Assembly (NCBI RefSeq): GCF_905163445.1
Contig: NC_053183.1
Span: forward strand, 4,774,001 to 4,838,000
Source: Pararge aegeria
Taxonomy: Eukaryota > Arthropoda > Insecta > Lepidoptera > Nymphalidae
Direction of reading: 5' to 3'
DNA length: 64,000 nucleotides
Shown: positions 21,591-32,484 of the stretch, in pieces
How the letters are laid out: every line of letters begins with the position of its first letter
Numbering within the stretch: the stretch's first letter is position 1
Made by a program: the position numbers and the translations under genes
Notes under the pieces: model-generated
Told to the model about the DNA's origin: nothing
Databases searched by the model: none
Seen by the model: only the letters and a program-made list of their open reading frames with translations

Positions 21591-22262
21591 AAGAAGAATA
21601 AATAAATAATATAATATTTACGAAAAAATAAGAATGACCTGGAGAGAGATAGATACTTAATGCTATCGATTGTGGCATACAAAAAAAGTTACATCGAAAC
21701 ATTATAGTTTAGAAATGTGTCTGCCTATAGGCAGTATAGTATAGTCATAGGCAGGTAGTTATTCATTTATTGAGGATTGAGGTACATTGAGAAAATGAAC
21801 TAGTAATATTTATGGGTTCATCGCGGAAAGTTCTTTCGATTGTTTGTCATCTATGTTTGGCTCAACTGTTGTAACCGATTTTGATGAAATTTGGTACACT
21901 TGTAGCTTGCATTCTGGAGGAAAGTGTATTCTGGAAAAGCTGTTGGTACTTGTTACCTAAGCTTTGGAATGGCTTTGTCGGATTTTAAAAACCCCAACAT
22001 AAACGCTGAACAACCAACATAAAAGAGCTTCGGGCAATAGTTCCAATATTAATAATATTGATTTGCAAGAAACATTGTAAAAGGATGGTATAATATCGTT
22101 TACGCGTCCATAGATGTTTCGTCAACTTACGTGCAATACTAATGGGTAGATAACTTTTCGCCAAATACAATCCCTCCCGTTGGGAGAGGCCTTTAGTCTA
22201 GCAGAGGACTGTTATAGGCTATTAAAAGTCCGCGATCTTGATTTAAAACAGCATTTAGAAGC
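21591..22262. other. AT-rich DNA with Helitron and SINE scraps
   Basis: 21,850-21,990 (GTAACCGATTTTGATGAAAT, TTGGTACACTTGTAG, GCATTCTGGAGG) has the wording of lepidopteran Helitron interiors. 22,172-22,225 (GGGAGAGGCCTTTAGTCTAG, CAGAGGACTGTTATAGGCT) is a SINE tail. No gene. Confidence 0.4.
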
Positions 22263-23170
22263 TCTTTCAAATTCAAAATTAATTTATTTCAAGTAGGCCT
22301 AATTAATAAGCGCTTTTGAAACGTCAAGTCAGTCTGTTTGTAGTGACTCTACCACCGGTTCGGAAGGCAGATTCCACTGAGAAGAGCCGGCAAGAAACTC
22401 AGCAACATCATTTTAAAGCTTAATAATCTTTAGATTTTTTTTTTGTTTTGTGAGAGATGAGAGCGGAGTGGCCTGCTTCCAAGCAGCCTTGTCGTTAAGG
22501 AATTCATCAATTGTGTAGTAACCACGATTTGTTAAATGTGTTTTAATATATTGTTTAAACTTAGGTAAATGTAGATCTAATATTACCTTCGGTATCATGT
22601 TATAAAAGCATTTACCCATCTCCACAAAGGATTTCTGTACTTTTCTCAGCCGATATGCAGATATCACTAATTTATGTCCGTTTCTAGTTAGTCGACTGTT
22701 TATATCGACTTTTTGTTTATAATTACTTATGTTTTGTTTAATAAAGATACTATTATTATAAATATATTGCGAGGCTACTGTAAGTATACCTGTTTCTTTA
22801 AATTTGGTACGAAGGGATTCGCGTTATCTAAGTTTATGTATCGATCGCACAGCTCTTTTCTGTAGTATAAATTATAGTTTCTATATCAGCAGCTCTGCCC
22901 CATAACAAGATCCCATACGACATTACAATATGGAAGTATGCAAAATAAACAAGCCTAGCAGTTTCAACATCTGTTAACTGTCTTATTTTTCTGACAGCAT
23001 AAGCAGCTGAGCTGAGCTTACCCGCTAGTGTCTCGATATGGGCACCTCACTGTAGCTTACAATTCAAGGTAACTCCTAGGAAAACTGTAGAAATCTCCAT
23101 TTCTAATGATTCTCCATTTATCATTACTTTTTTATCAACTTTCTTTACATTTGGTTTCTTTACATTTCTA
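22263..23170 (-). pseudogene. LINE-2: diverged relative of copies A and B
   Basis: Read on the - strand from 23,170 it gives NVKKVDKKVMINGESLEM, STVFLGVTLNCKLQ, a stop, then GAHIETLAGKLSSAAYAV, RKIRQLTDVETARLVYFA and SYGILLWGRAADIE. These align block by block with copy B (TVFLGITLDAKLQ, LSSAAYAVKKIRHLTDIETA, SYGILLWGNAADIG). The intact C-terminal frame 22,667-22,413 reads FVEMGKCFYNMIPKVILD and YYTIDEFLNDKAAWK before the stop. The 3' UTR, with its ACCGGTGGTAGAGTC block, runs to about 22,263. 5'-truncated, with one stop and frameshifts. Confidence 0.85.
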
Positions 23171-23645
23171 CCATATTAATAAACAGGCTAAGGATGATGA
23201 ATCTTAAATTGTAACATACCCTTTACACTCCTGCGTACCTAGTCTTCCGATTCAAACATAAGCTCCTTAATGCAACAAAAAAGGAGAACCGGTACAACAT
23301 TCAAAAGAAAAAAATCTGAATACCGATTTGTTATCTATGACAAATAGTCCATACCAAGATGCCATTATGAGTTTTGAGAATCCGTTCATCAGATCTTCCT
23401 ACAATGTCGTTACGTAAAACCATTGAAACAAGTCAACAACCTCTTATACCGCAATTTGTTTCAATCATTGATTTAATGATAGACTAACACTCAAAAAAGC
23501 GTTCGCATTCATAATTACGTTTAGAATTTGGATGACCAAAATGTAATGTGACCAAATTGGATATGTCCTGACTTCATCATACTGACGACTTTTTTTTTTC
23601 TCCGACGTAGAAACCATAAAATCGGTTTAACAAAATTCATTCAAT
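23171..23645. other. Non-coding DNA
   Basis: Nothing recognised. Confidence 0.4.
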
Positions 23646-23852
23646 TCACTGTCTCTGAGACATATCTGTGAAACCGAAGCGTTAACAGTTATTGAGTAAA
23701 TCATTGCCATAGTTTTTACTGAAAAGAATCAGATAAAGCCCTAACATCACATGCTAATTAAAATCATGTGGCTCCTGTCACTATGTTATGTACGCGTCGC
23801 GTAGCATAGTTACTATGCACGTGTCGGCCTTATAACGTCAATAGGGTTGCTA
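23646..23852 (-). repeat. Unclassified dispersed repeat, copy 2
   Basis: Reverse-complement partner of 4,011-4,218 over about 200 bp, with the same order of blocks (CCGACACG, ACGCGTAC, TAGTGACAGG, TCAGTAAAA, CGGTTTCACAGATA). Confidence 0.6.
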
Positions 23853-24834
23853 TATGGGAAAATAAATATGCTTTTTTTGATTTCATATTTTTACTGAGTG
23901 AATGTGAAATATAAAATAATTAATTAATTAATCCTTATGAAATATACTTATGCATCCTTCAACAACTTCTAGTAATTCCGTTAAACGTTGTATATATTTA
24001 AGTGGGCAGTTAATGAACAAAAACTTTTTTTAACATCGAAATTTTCAATATCGATGAAATTTAACTTTTAATCTATTAAATTGAGAAGATCAACATGGTT
24101 ACCCTGCATACAATGCAAAAACAAAGCCAACGCCCTCTGCTGGATGTTTTCCATACTAACCCATCGAATGCTATTTTAGCAATCCTTCAACGTTTCTGCT
24201 TACCGTCGCGTCGTGTCTGGAGATAATTGTACGTTTGATTAAAAGCTTTCTACCGGCCGTGTACTCGTATGTTATTAAATTATCGTCTCTATGAAAGTAA
24301 TGTTGATAGCTTTTTCACCAGCTTTATTTCGTGTTACTTTCTTAATTCGCCCCTGTGTTTATAATGAGGATAGTAAAAATCATTTATCATCCTATCTTGT
24401 AAGAACCGAATGAACTGAACAGCAACAAAAGGCAAGGCAACAAAACGATATTATACTATGGGGCTGGTCTGATGATAGTTTTTATGTATGATATTACTAA
24501 GTATTATCTATTCCGCGTTTTGGGTTCATTGGTTATTCTCTATACTAAGTAGTTGGCTGATAAATGTTACATGTTTGACTTTATGATAAAGTTATAAGAA
24601 TGGTTAAAATAATTTGCTTTACTTAACATATATAATGATAAATCAACCATCTCATTACAGAAAAAATAATGAAAATTAAATAATCGAAAACTATAATAAT
24701 AATAAAAAGAATATTTGTTATTATTGTAAGCAACCTGGACTTAAGTCTGACCCATAGAAAGGTTATTTTTATAAAAGTTTTTAAATTCTATTAAGTAATC
24801 TGATTATTATTTTTTGTAAGGGATTTTAAACACT
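23853..24834. other. AT-rich non-coding DNA
   Basis: No gene or repeat recognised. Confidence 0.45.
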
Positions 24835-24847
24835 TCTAAGGTTACTT

Positions 24848-25496
24848 TCAGCTAACCTGGGCACTATGTTAGACCACACCACGCTGTCAGTGGTGATTGG
24901 TATTAGGCTTGGCGCCTCTATAATTCAGCCTCATCGATGCCACTGCGGTGACAGCGTTGACACCTACGGTCACCATGGACTCTCCTGTTCAAGAAGCGCT
25001 GGTCGCTTCTCTCGCCATAGCACCATCAACGACATCATCCGATCTCTTGCTACCGCTCACGTACGAGCTGTATTAGAACCTATTGGTTTGGCGCGTAGCG
25101 ATGGCAAGCGACCTAATGGTATGACGCTCATACCTTGGATGCTGGGAAAGTCACTTGTGTGGGATGCAACTTGTGTCGATACCCTAGCTGCATCACACAT
25201 CCAGGCCACCTCGTCAATGGTGGGTGCGGCTGCTACCAGTGCCGAGCAGGCCAAGAGGCGTAAATATGAAAACCTGGATAGCAGTTTCATTTTTGTGCCT
25301 TTTGGAGTAGAGACTTTGGGACCGTGGGGTCAATCTGGGGATTTGGCCATCCAAAGGGGCAATGCTGCCAGCATCTTAGGAACTGTACCTCTTTGCGGTG
25401 GTTTCGAAGACGATTTAGATTGTATTTAGTTTTAAATAGTTTATTTTAGGTTATATTTATAAAACAATAATTTTAAAGAATAAATAAATTTATTTC
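24848..25496 (+). mobile_element. Retroposed insert with 13-bp target duplication
   Basis: TCTAAGGTTACTT at 24,835-24,847 is repeated perfectly at 25,497-25,509. Between them lie an open frame (24,866-25,429), a short 3' UTR with AATAAATAAATT and no long poly-A. A duplication of this length flanking a piece that starts mid-protein is the mark of LINE-type reverse transcription at the site. The insert is clearly richer in G+C than its surroundings. Confidence 0.8.
24866..25429 (+). CDS. Retroelement-associated C-terminal domain protein
   Basis: An intact 187-codon frame. It contains HRCHCGDSVDTYGHHGLSC (a Cys/His-rich block), then SAGRFSRHSTIND, GLARSDGKRPNGMTLIPW, GKSLVWDATCVDT, ETLGPWGQSG and, after a shortened stretch, IQRGNAASILGT. 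I recognise this as the domain found at the C-terminal side of reverse-transcriptase-like proteins in many invertebrate genomes; its biochemical role is unknown to me. Compared with relatives I remember, the segment between ETLGPWG and IQRGNAAS is shorter, suggesting an internal deletion. The upstream reading is open only to a stop about 10 codons before the ATG, outside the conserved block. Lies wholly within the 13-bp direct repeats, so it moved as part of an insert; it is probably not a host gene. Confidence 0.7.
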   Translation: MLDHTTLSVVIGIRLGASIIQPHRCHCGDSVDTYGHHGLSCSRSAGRFSRHSTINDIIRSLATAHVRAVLEPIGLARSDGKRPNGMTLIPWMLGKSLVWDATCVDTLAASHIQATSSMVGAAATSAEQAKRRKYENLDSSFIFVPFGVETLGPWGQSGDLAIQRGNAASILGTVPLCGGFEDDLDCI

Positions 25497-25509
25497 TCTA
25501 AGGTTACTT

Positions 25510-26975
25510 AGCCGGTATACTTATAATCATTTGATGACGAATTCGACTGTAAATTGTAATGAAATGAAATGCACAGCTTGAAGAACCCAAAGTTCGTTTG
25601 AAATCTTTTTTATCAAGTTTTTTTAAGAAGAATGCTTCTTACATGCATAACAGATGCGGAATCAGTAGATCAGAGTAGGTCGAATCGCACGATTAGTTTT
25701 TTTATCGAAAGGAAATACTCTCGCTTTGATGGACATCAGTCGCTTTTGTTTTTGTTTATAAATTTTGAAATGTCTATTAAACTAATTCTTACAATATTTC
25801 TTTAACGTAACAAGTTACTGAGCGAATGTTATTGAAAGGAGTTAGATCACGTCGAATACGTAATAATGATGGATTGATAATCAGATGTTTAAAGTTTATC
25901 TTAACTGCCCATTGTCTTGCGTTGCGATGGTGGATCTACGGTAACCGTTGCTACTACATATAACTCTTCTATAAGTGAAAGGGTAACTGGAAAGTGTTTT
26001 GTAAAGATTTAATCTCGCGCCTAGTACCTTTTGGTCTGTGGATTTATATTATGTTTATCTGGTTGGGTAGATAAACCAATACATAAAACCATTACGAAAC
26101 GCTTTGCCTATGCATTATTGGTAACTTGAAAAGTAAACAAAACAGTCTTTAACATGTTTATTTTGCGTAATGTTTTAAGCCGCTTATAAAATCTTGACCA
26201 AGTAATTTTACGAGTTTACGGTGCTTTAATTTGCTACATATAGGTACAGTTGTGGTATACGGAAACTACATTATAGAAACTACGCGCTGAAACTAGAGAA
26301 GACTTACGCGTGTAATTCTACCCCGTGCGCTGGATATTCTGTGATTGTATTATCGACATTACCTAACATTATCAACTTTTATTTTTTTAAGGTAATCTGT
26401 ATTATTATATATTTCCTTCTCTTTTTTTCCCGTGACTCACATCATTATTTGTCTAACTATAAAGGAACCGCCAAATATCGTGCCAAGTTTTATCTCGTTC
26501 AAATTACCAGAAACTAATTTACTGATACGTTAACAAATTAATTGCAAAATGAACCTTAAGAGTTTCGAAATAACGCATTTAAATGTGTGTGCTTAGGGTT
26601 TTAGTATACGTTTCGTAACATGTGGTTTTACAAAATGCATCAGTGAGAAAAGTTCTGGGAATGTTTGACGACATAGTACTATGTCTGTAGCTTTCCGCAA
26701 AAATTGTTAAAAAATGTACTTGACATTTTTTTTACAATTTTTATATTAAACTATATATTATGCCCTCGACTTCATCCGCCTTTAAATTTTATAAATGCAG
26801 AAATAGATTCTTAAGGGAAGGACCGAATTGGGATTGATACCTACTGCTTGATCTATCTTCTTCTACTTCCTTTTCTTCTGAATATATTTGTATTCCCATA
26901 TATTGAATCTTGTAAAAGTCCATTTAGTACTTTTAGCGTGAAGAAATAATAACATAATCTTATTAATGACAAGGT
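25510..26975. other. AT-rich non-coding DNA
   Basis: No gene seen. No repeat shared with the rest of the window. Confidence 0.45.
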
Positions 26976-27168
26976 TGCCTCGAAACAAGCCGCACCGCTT
27001 TCATCTCACACAAGTTAGAACAATGATTGGTAAATTTTAAAATGATGTCGGAAAAGAGCAACTGCTGAATTTTTTTGCCGGCTTCTTCTCGGTAGAATCT
27101 GATTTTCAAACCGGTGGTAGCGTCACTACAAAAAGACATACTTGACGTTTCAAAAGTGTTTTTTTTTT
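26976..27168 (+). mobile_element. LINE-2 family 3' end
   Basis: AAGCCGCACCGCTTTCATCT precedes a TGCCGGCTTCTTCTCGGTAG block, ACCGGTGGTAGCGTCACTAC and TTTCAAAAGTG, then a T-run. 5'-truncated. Confidence 0.65.
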
Positions 27169-27568
27169 AAATTTTGATGGATCATGCATTTCTTCGGGAT
27201 AAAAAATTGCCAATTTCACTCTCTGGCTTCCCAAATACACAAATATTGGCATCATCCCGTGTCTCGGTTGCTGCGTGAAACAAAGACAAATCAACATCAA
27301 TAAACACACATACTTTTGCATTAAAAATATTAGTATCTAGAGATTGCTCTGACGAACGAGTACTGCGAAGCGCGTAGAGGTCACGTCGTTTTATTTTTTG
27401 GCGAATGTAATATTAAACGTGACTCGAATTAAAATATACCAATGTACAACATAAATTGTCAACATAAAACTAGATCGGTTTAATAGACTGCAATTAGGGC
27501 AATGAATCGTTTAAAAATGTTGGAAACTCACAACATGGTAGTGATTTATAAAGTTTTTATTTTATAAA

Positions 27569-27787
27569 CTATCGGACGCTCGCGACTTCGTCCGCATATG
27601 AGTCAATCAAAAAGCTAGAATAGATCTGATGCTTACATCATAATCATCGTGACTAGTTATGTACCCTCTATTATTTTACGTGGTATACTGAGTTAGTAAG
27701 TTGTCGTTATTTTTGTTGATACAAACATACATACATCCATCCATACATCCATACTCACAAACTTTCGCATTTATAATATTAGTAGGA
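27569..27787 (-). mobile_element. Helitron-like element, - strand
   Basis: On the - strand it starts TCCTACTAATATTATAAATG CGAAAG (spaced here), the standard lepidopteran Helitron leader, and ends GCGGACGAAGTCGCGAGCG then TCCGATAG, a mutated form of the usual hairpin plus CTAG end. A CATACATCCATC-type simple repeat lies inside. Confidence 0.7.
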
Positions 27788-27877
27788 TAGCAAGTAATGC
27801 ACAAAGCGTATTTTTTCGCGCATCGAGGCGCATTTCGAGTTTGCACGCAATAACGCCAAATAGGTTTTGTCTGGTTT

Positions 27878-28045
27878 GCTTTGGAGGCTTTGGCCATGGC
27901 AAGTTGCCACCCTACAGACAAAGACATGTCGCCAGGCGATTAAGCGTTCTCGTACGATGCCGCCTAGAACCAGATAAGAGGTAGGTATAGTTTTATTATA
28001 ACTATTATACACCTAACAGGTTAGCCTGCAACCATCTTCGAATGT
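27878..28045 (+). mobile_element. SINE fragment (CCTGGCGCAACGG type), body
   Basis: GGAGGCTTTGGCCATGGC, then CCACCCTACAGACAAAG, and ACCTAACAGGTTAGCCTGC match the body at 62,930-63,065. Overlapping - strand frames of 77-83 codons here are chance frames. Confidence 0.55.
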
Positions 28046-29334
28046 TATTATCATATCATATTATTTAACAATAGAATAATAAAATATCATGTTATTAAAT
28101 GCGTCGCTGCTTTTTCGGGCTGGGTGACGTCTGCTGGGTCCATAAGTTTACAATAACCTTTTTCAAGAAATAGGCTATTAAATTAAGAGGTCGGTAAAAA
28201 AACATGCACTTCCCAATAAATCATAACTAACACTAAAAATATATGTAAGTAGGTAGGCACTCTTTCACTGACGGGTGTTTTAAACTTGATTCATCTGAAA
28301 ACCATTAATACGAGCCGCAATGTCATTGTTTTATTTTTTAGTAGAAGATGTTCCATTGTTTGTTGGTACACAGCCCAGAATAGCAATCATATGTAAATGC
28401 GCTCGCGTCTTCGGTAATTTAAGATGTCGGTATTGTTACTAAATTGCCAGTGTTATATAAAAAAAACAGGCAGGTGCGAGTCGGCTCACGCGCCGAGGGT
28501 GTCGTACCTTGAAATATTTTTATTTTTAATTAGTGACAAACTTTAAAGTCTTAGAAGAAATATAAATGGTTTAGAATTTGTTAATTAGGAAATCTCATAT
28601 GACATTTGATTTTCTACGCTCTAATAATTATATGAGTTGCCCCTTTAACAATAACAAAAACTATGGATAGAAGTTCGCTTTACTTTACGGAAGATGCATG
28701 GATAACTAATAAAAAGGGAAAATGATATAAAATTAGCATTAAGCTTAATTTGTTAGACCTTCCAAAATGCACTCTTAAAATTAAAACTGAGCGTTTCTAA
28801 CTGAGCGCATTTTGGAAGATCTGTGTGCGGTTACATTTGATAAATACAAATTGCACCGTGCAAATCTGCACTGGTTTTCTCGGATTATATATAGCACATT
28901 TAAGCTTAATATTTATTGTAAAAAAACTAAAGGATTTTCTTACAAATATCAAGTTGATGACTTACAACTTGAACTCATAGTTATTGAAATATGCAGTTGT
29001 GACAGACTAACAAAGTCCTAGCCAAAGTTTACGTCATTTTGGTACGAAACCCTAAAAAATATAGTTAGCATATTACCATCTCGTCTTTAAATAGTTTTGA
29101 GTTTTGATGCAATATGGTTTGACTATTAAGCACGTGGCAATAAAAATAAATACCTCTTTTTGGGTCAGGTGTAAACTTAATATATCATGTGGTAGTAACT
29201 ACTTTGGCGCAATGATGCCAGTGTGGTGTGGCTTGGTTACGACAGTGTTAACCAATCAATTGCTATTTTAAATCAATGCTAAACAATGATAATGGGTGAC
29301 TAACTTCTCAATTTTTAGTTAAATCGTTTCTCCC
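28046..29334. other. AT-rich DNA with a foldback
   Basis: 28,758-28,775 (GACCTTCCAAAATGCACTC) is inverted at 28,801-28,821 (GAGCGCATTTTGGAAGATC). No gene; the 69-codon + frame starting at 28,812 has no recognised motif. Confidence 0.4.
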
Positions 29335-29415
29335 TGCCTCAAAGAGCATGTTACGCCGTCGGTTTCGTTTGTTTCCACTAACAACTGTAAATACTACCTG
29401 AGAGTTAGAGCAGAG
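29335..29415 (+). repeat. SINE body fragment
   Basis: GCCTCAAAGAGCATGTTACG followed by CCGTCGGTTTCG matches the CTCAGAGAACTCGTTAA region of the tRNA-derived elements at 14.5 and 32.2 kb. Confidence 0.45.
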
Positions 29416-29639
29416 TGACCACAAACTATATGTTACGGAATCTACACAATGAGGACATTTGTCCCATTATTTTAATCATTGTCTGTCATATCCACTATAT
29501 TTGATTTGATGTTATGCCATAGGTATAAATTATAATTCTCGGAATGCTACGTGGAAGCTAAGGACATCTTATTTATCAAAACCAACTCAGTAAGAGCGCC
29601 GCAATAGTGGACTATCTGAAAAATATGTACAGTCCATTA

Positions 29640-29908
29640 AGGTCGAAGTGATGGGAACAGGCCCCCTTTCTCGTGGGGATTTAGTGATAAAAGCACCACT
29701 TCAGGAAAATGCTGGTTGGCGGGCATATATATAATCGGCGCCGCTCAGTTTACGCGCTCTCCGTGGCACAGAAAACTAATTTTCATACTCAGGACTGGTA
29801 CTGAAAGTTCTCTTGACAGGAAAACCTCTTGTTGGCCCGATTCGTAACTCGAACCCAAGACCACATGATTCGTAGTCGAACATGCTGACCACTAAACCAA
29901 CGGGGTAT
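29640..29908 (-). mobile_element. tRNA-derived SINE, - strand
   Basis: On the - strand the head reads CCGTTGGTTTAGTGGTCAGC (box A region) and TTGGGTTCGAGTTACGAATC (box B region), correctly spaced for a tRNA. A body with CAGTACCAGTCCTGAGTATG and an end with AAGGGGGCCTGTTCCC follow. The head is tRNA-like but carries a long non-tRNA body, so this is a SINE and not a tRNA gene. Confidence 0.65.
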
Positions 29909-30480
29909 TAGTCGGGCAAAGATGATATATGATGGTAAAGGATACAGATGCTCGCACGTGAGGCGACGTGACGTGAGTATGATTCTCTACGCATATTGTG
30001 GCGTCTTTGTCGCTAATGTAATGTACGAATATTACAATATTTTGGTCTGAAGCATAGACGCGAGCGTTTTCATTCCACCACAAATCTTAAAATGTTATTA
30101 TCTAACAATTGAAATGCTTTGTGCTTCTCTGAAATTTGTCTTTAGTTGTTTAAAAAACAGATCAACTCTTCCTTAGGAACTCTTCCTTAGGAATCTCAAG
30201 TGAGTTCCCATAACTTAACATTGATTAATTTAATGTTTCAATTAGTACGAACCAGATTTAATAGCAAGTATTATATCCTAATTAATTTGTTCTAAATCGA
30301 CAACATTGGCACATTGCACTACTATGACCTTTGTGACAGTTTAGTTTCATTACCTATTTTCTACACTAGTTTTTACAAGCCCTGGAGTGCAAAATCATAT
30401 GGTGTTATGTGATGATGTTGTATAAAATAGATTTTTATAACCTGTTAGAGGTAAACCAGCTATAACCCAAACCCCTACAC
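29909..30480. other. Non-coding DNA
   Basis: A small direct repeat, AACTCTTCCTTAGG, occurs twice in tandem near 30,166-30,195. Nothing else recognised. Confidence 0.4.
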
Positions 30481-30504
30481 AGTTCGTTTTAATATTTTTG
30501 TTAG

Positions 30505-30690
30505 CGTCCTCACGGCCGCTTTGATGTGTATATAAATGAAACTAAGTGGACTGTATATAAAGCTGATTACAAATAGAAGTACAACGTTTGCGAGAGCCTT
30601 TCGCCGCCACGACCGGACCGAGCGATGTACCCGTCGACCTGCCTGGCTCCCCGCGCGTTTCCTCCCGTGTGTTACATACGAGTATATCTT
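30505..30690 (+). promoter_or_regulatory. GC-rich patch downstream of TATA-like boxes
   Basis: TGTATATAAATG near 30,526 and GTATATAAAGCTG near 30,554 are followed by a locally GC-rich stretch (GCCGCCACGACCGGACCGAG, ATGTACCCGTCGACC) unlike the flanks. It could be a core promoter with a short 5' exon. I see no convincing splice donor in a phase fitting any exon here, so this is only a possibility. Confidence 0.2.
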
Positions 30691-30730
30691 TACCCCACAA
30701 TTTTGCTATTCAAAGATAGCATAAATATTT

Positions 30731-31555
30731 CAGATGCGTATCTACAAACAAGTTGTTATTCTCCTGAAAGGCTCCTTGTCGCCCCTTAAAAAAATCCTCA
30801 TAAATTGTCTTTTTATTTAAATGATTTATTTAGTTTTTTAAAAAACTTCAGCGAATAAAATATTTTTACTATTTTGGAAAGCAGTTAATAAAATAAGTTT
30901 CATTATGGTCTTAAATATTACGTAACTAACAAAGGTTTTGGATGTTCCAATATAGGAGTATATTATTAGCTTTTAGTCAAGTTGATGATTCAAGAAATCC
31001 GTTGTCAAGCAGTGATAATTTAAACTTTAAAGGACAAAGTTGAGCATTGATGAGTCAGTAAGTCTGTCAGTAAGTTTCACCTACATTTATATCATATTTA
31101 CACAAATATCGGGTACAACCAAAAGCGTTTTTAACAAAAAGCTTATTAACGTGTACCTCTATCCTATGAAAGAAGGTCTTAGAACACAGATCAACGGGCG
31201 CTCCAATTTGCGAATGAATTAAATATCATAAAAAAACAATATTTTTCCCTCGCCTATTAAAATCGATAAGTTGAAACGCCAAAGCCTATGCATTAGGGCA
31301 GATGCGACACGATTCAAGGCTGTGTAATTGTACGTTTGACACTCACTGACACCGCCTTGAAGGTTTAGGTTACGTCTTAAATCTTGGCATACGTTAACTA
31401 TACGTAAGCACTAAAAAAATATGACTATGTCCCATTGGAGGAATCGTCGTCATTGCAGGAAAAAGTTACTAGTTGGATGTCGCCTGTCAACCTAATTCAC
31501 CAGTCATAAACCAAACAAGGCAAGATTTGTTTACAACTGTATTTATTTGTTACAC
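30731..31555. other. AT-rich non-coding DNA
   Basis: Nothing recognised. Confidence 0.4.
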
Positions 31556-31561
31556 ATTAAT

Positions 31562-31686
31562 GAGTGAATGAATGAATACATTTTTATCGTACACCACACC
31601 AGAAGTGCTTACATTACAGAGAGCAATAATAAAATAGCGTATACAATTTCGCGGTCTTATCGCTACATAGCGATCTCTTCCAGGCA
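31562..31686 (-). mobile_element. LINE 3' end, ATTC-tail family
   Basis: A GAATGAATGAAT run, then GTACACCACACC, GGTCTTATCGCTACATAGCG and TCTTCCAGGCA, joined directly to Helitron-like sequence at about 31,687. Confidence 0.65.
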
Positions 31687-32112
31687 TAAATGTCAATGTA
31701 AGTTTGTTTGTCACGCTTTCACTCAAAAACTATTTAACCGATCCTCATGAAACTTTGTACACATATTCTTGGAAGTGTTAGAAGTAATATAGGATACTTT
31801 TTATCCCGACATTAAGCTCGGTTTCTTTGGGAGAGGGGATGAAATGGTTTGACGACTTTACACCATAACTCCGACAAATTATAACCGATTTCAATAATTA
31901 TTTTTGCACTATAGAGGTTATAATAGGTGTTTAATTTTGCCAAAACTTTGTACAGATCTAATGAATGTATTTGGAGATAGAGAACAGAACTCCTCAGCGG
32001 ACGACAGCAAACCCCTCATTTAAGGCTAAACGATACTGAATACTTGAATGCCAATTGAATGCCACATCAAAAAACAAAATCAAACGCAGACTAAGTCGTG
32101 GACAACAGCTAG
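31687..32112 (+). mobile_element. Helitron-like element, copy 1
   Basis: TAAATGTCAATGTAAGTTTG, then ACTATTTAACCGATCCTCAT, TCCCGACATTAAGCTCGG, and an end GACAACAGCTAG with CTAG at 32,109-32,112. It matches 54,280-54,715 nearly end to end. The first ~20 bases of the element are missing, cut off at the LINE junction. Confidence 0.7.
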
Positions 32113-32183
32113 TAGCGTATAAAACGAAAAAAATGGGTCCATTTGATTTTCAAACTTTTATCATTTCAAAGTGAGTACTTCAA

Positions 32184-32484
32184 CTGCCTCGTTGGACTAG
32201 TGGTAACAGATCATGTCCTGGGTTCGAAATCCCGGGTCGGCCAAAAATTGTAAGGTACCAATTGTGTATTGTCTGTTAAAGAATTTTCAGTACCAGCTCT
32301 GTGTTAATAAATTGGCGGTGTCAACCTCTTTGCCTCAGAGAACTCGTTAAACATTTGTGATAATAGCAATAAAAGCCCAGCAACCCGCATTGGAGCAGCG
32401 TGGTGGGTCTATGCTGTAAAACCGTCCTGTAAGAGACGAGGACTGTGCCCAGCATTGGGACGTTAATAGGCTGCGGATGATGAT
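32184..32484 (+). mobile_element. tRNA-derived SINE
   Basis: Head GCCTCGTTGGACTAGTGG (box A) and GGTTCGAAATCCCGGG (box B) at 32,221, then a non-tRNA body (TACCAGCTCTGTG, CTCAGAGAACTCGTTAAAC), the block CAGCGTGGTGGGTCTATGC, GCCCAGCATTGGGACG and a GATGATGATCAT tail. Most complete copy of this SINE type in the window. Confidence 0.75.

Noticed and set aside
25057..25290. 77-codon - strand frame
   Set aside because: Antisense shadow of the retroelement-domain frame.
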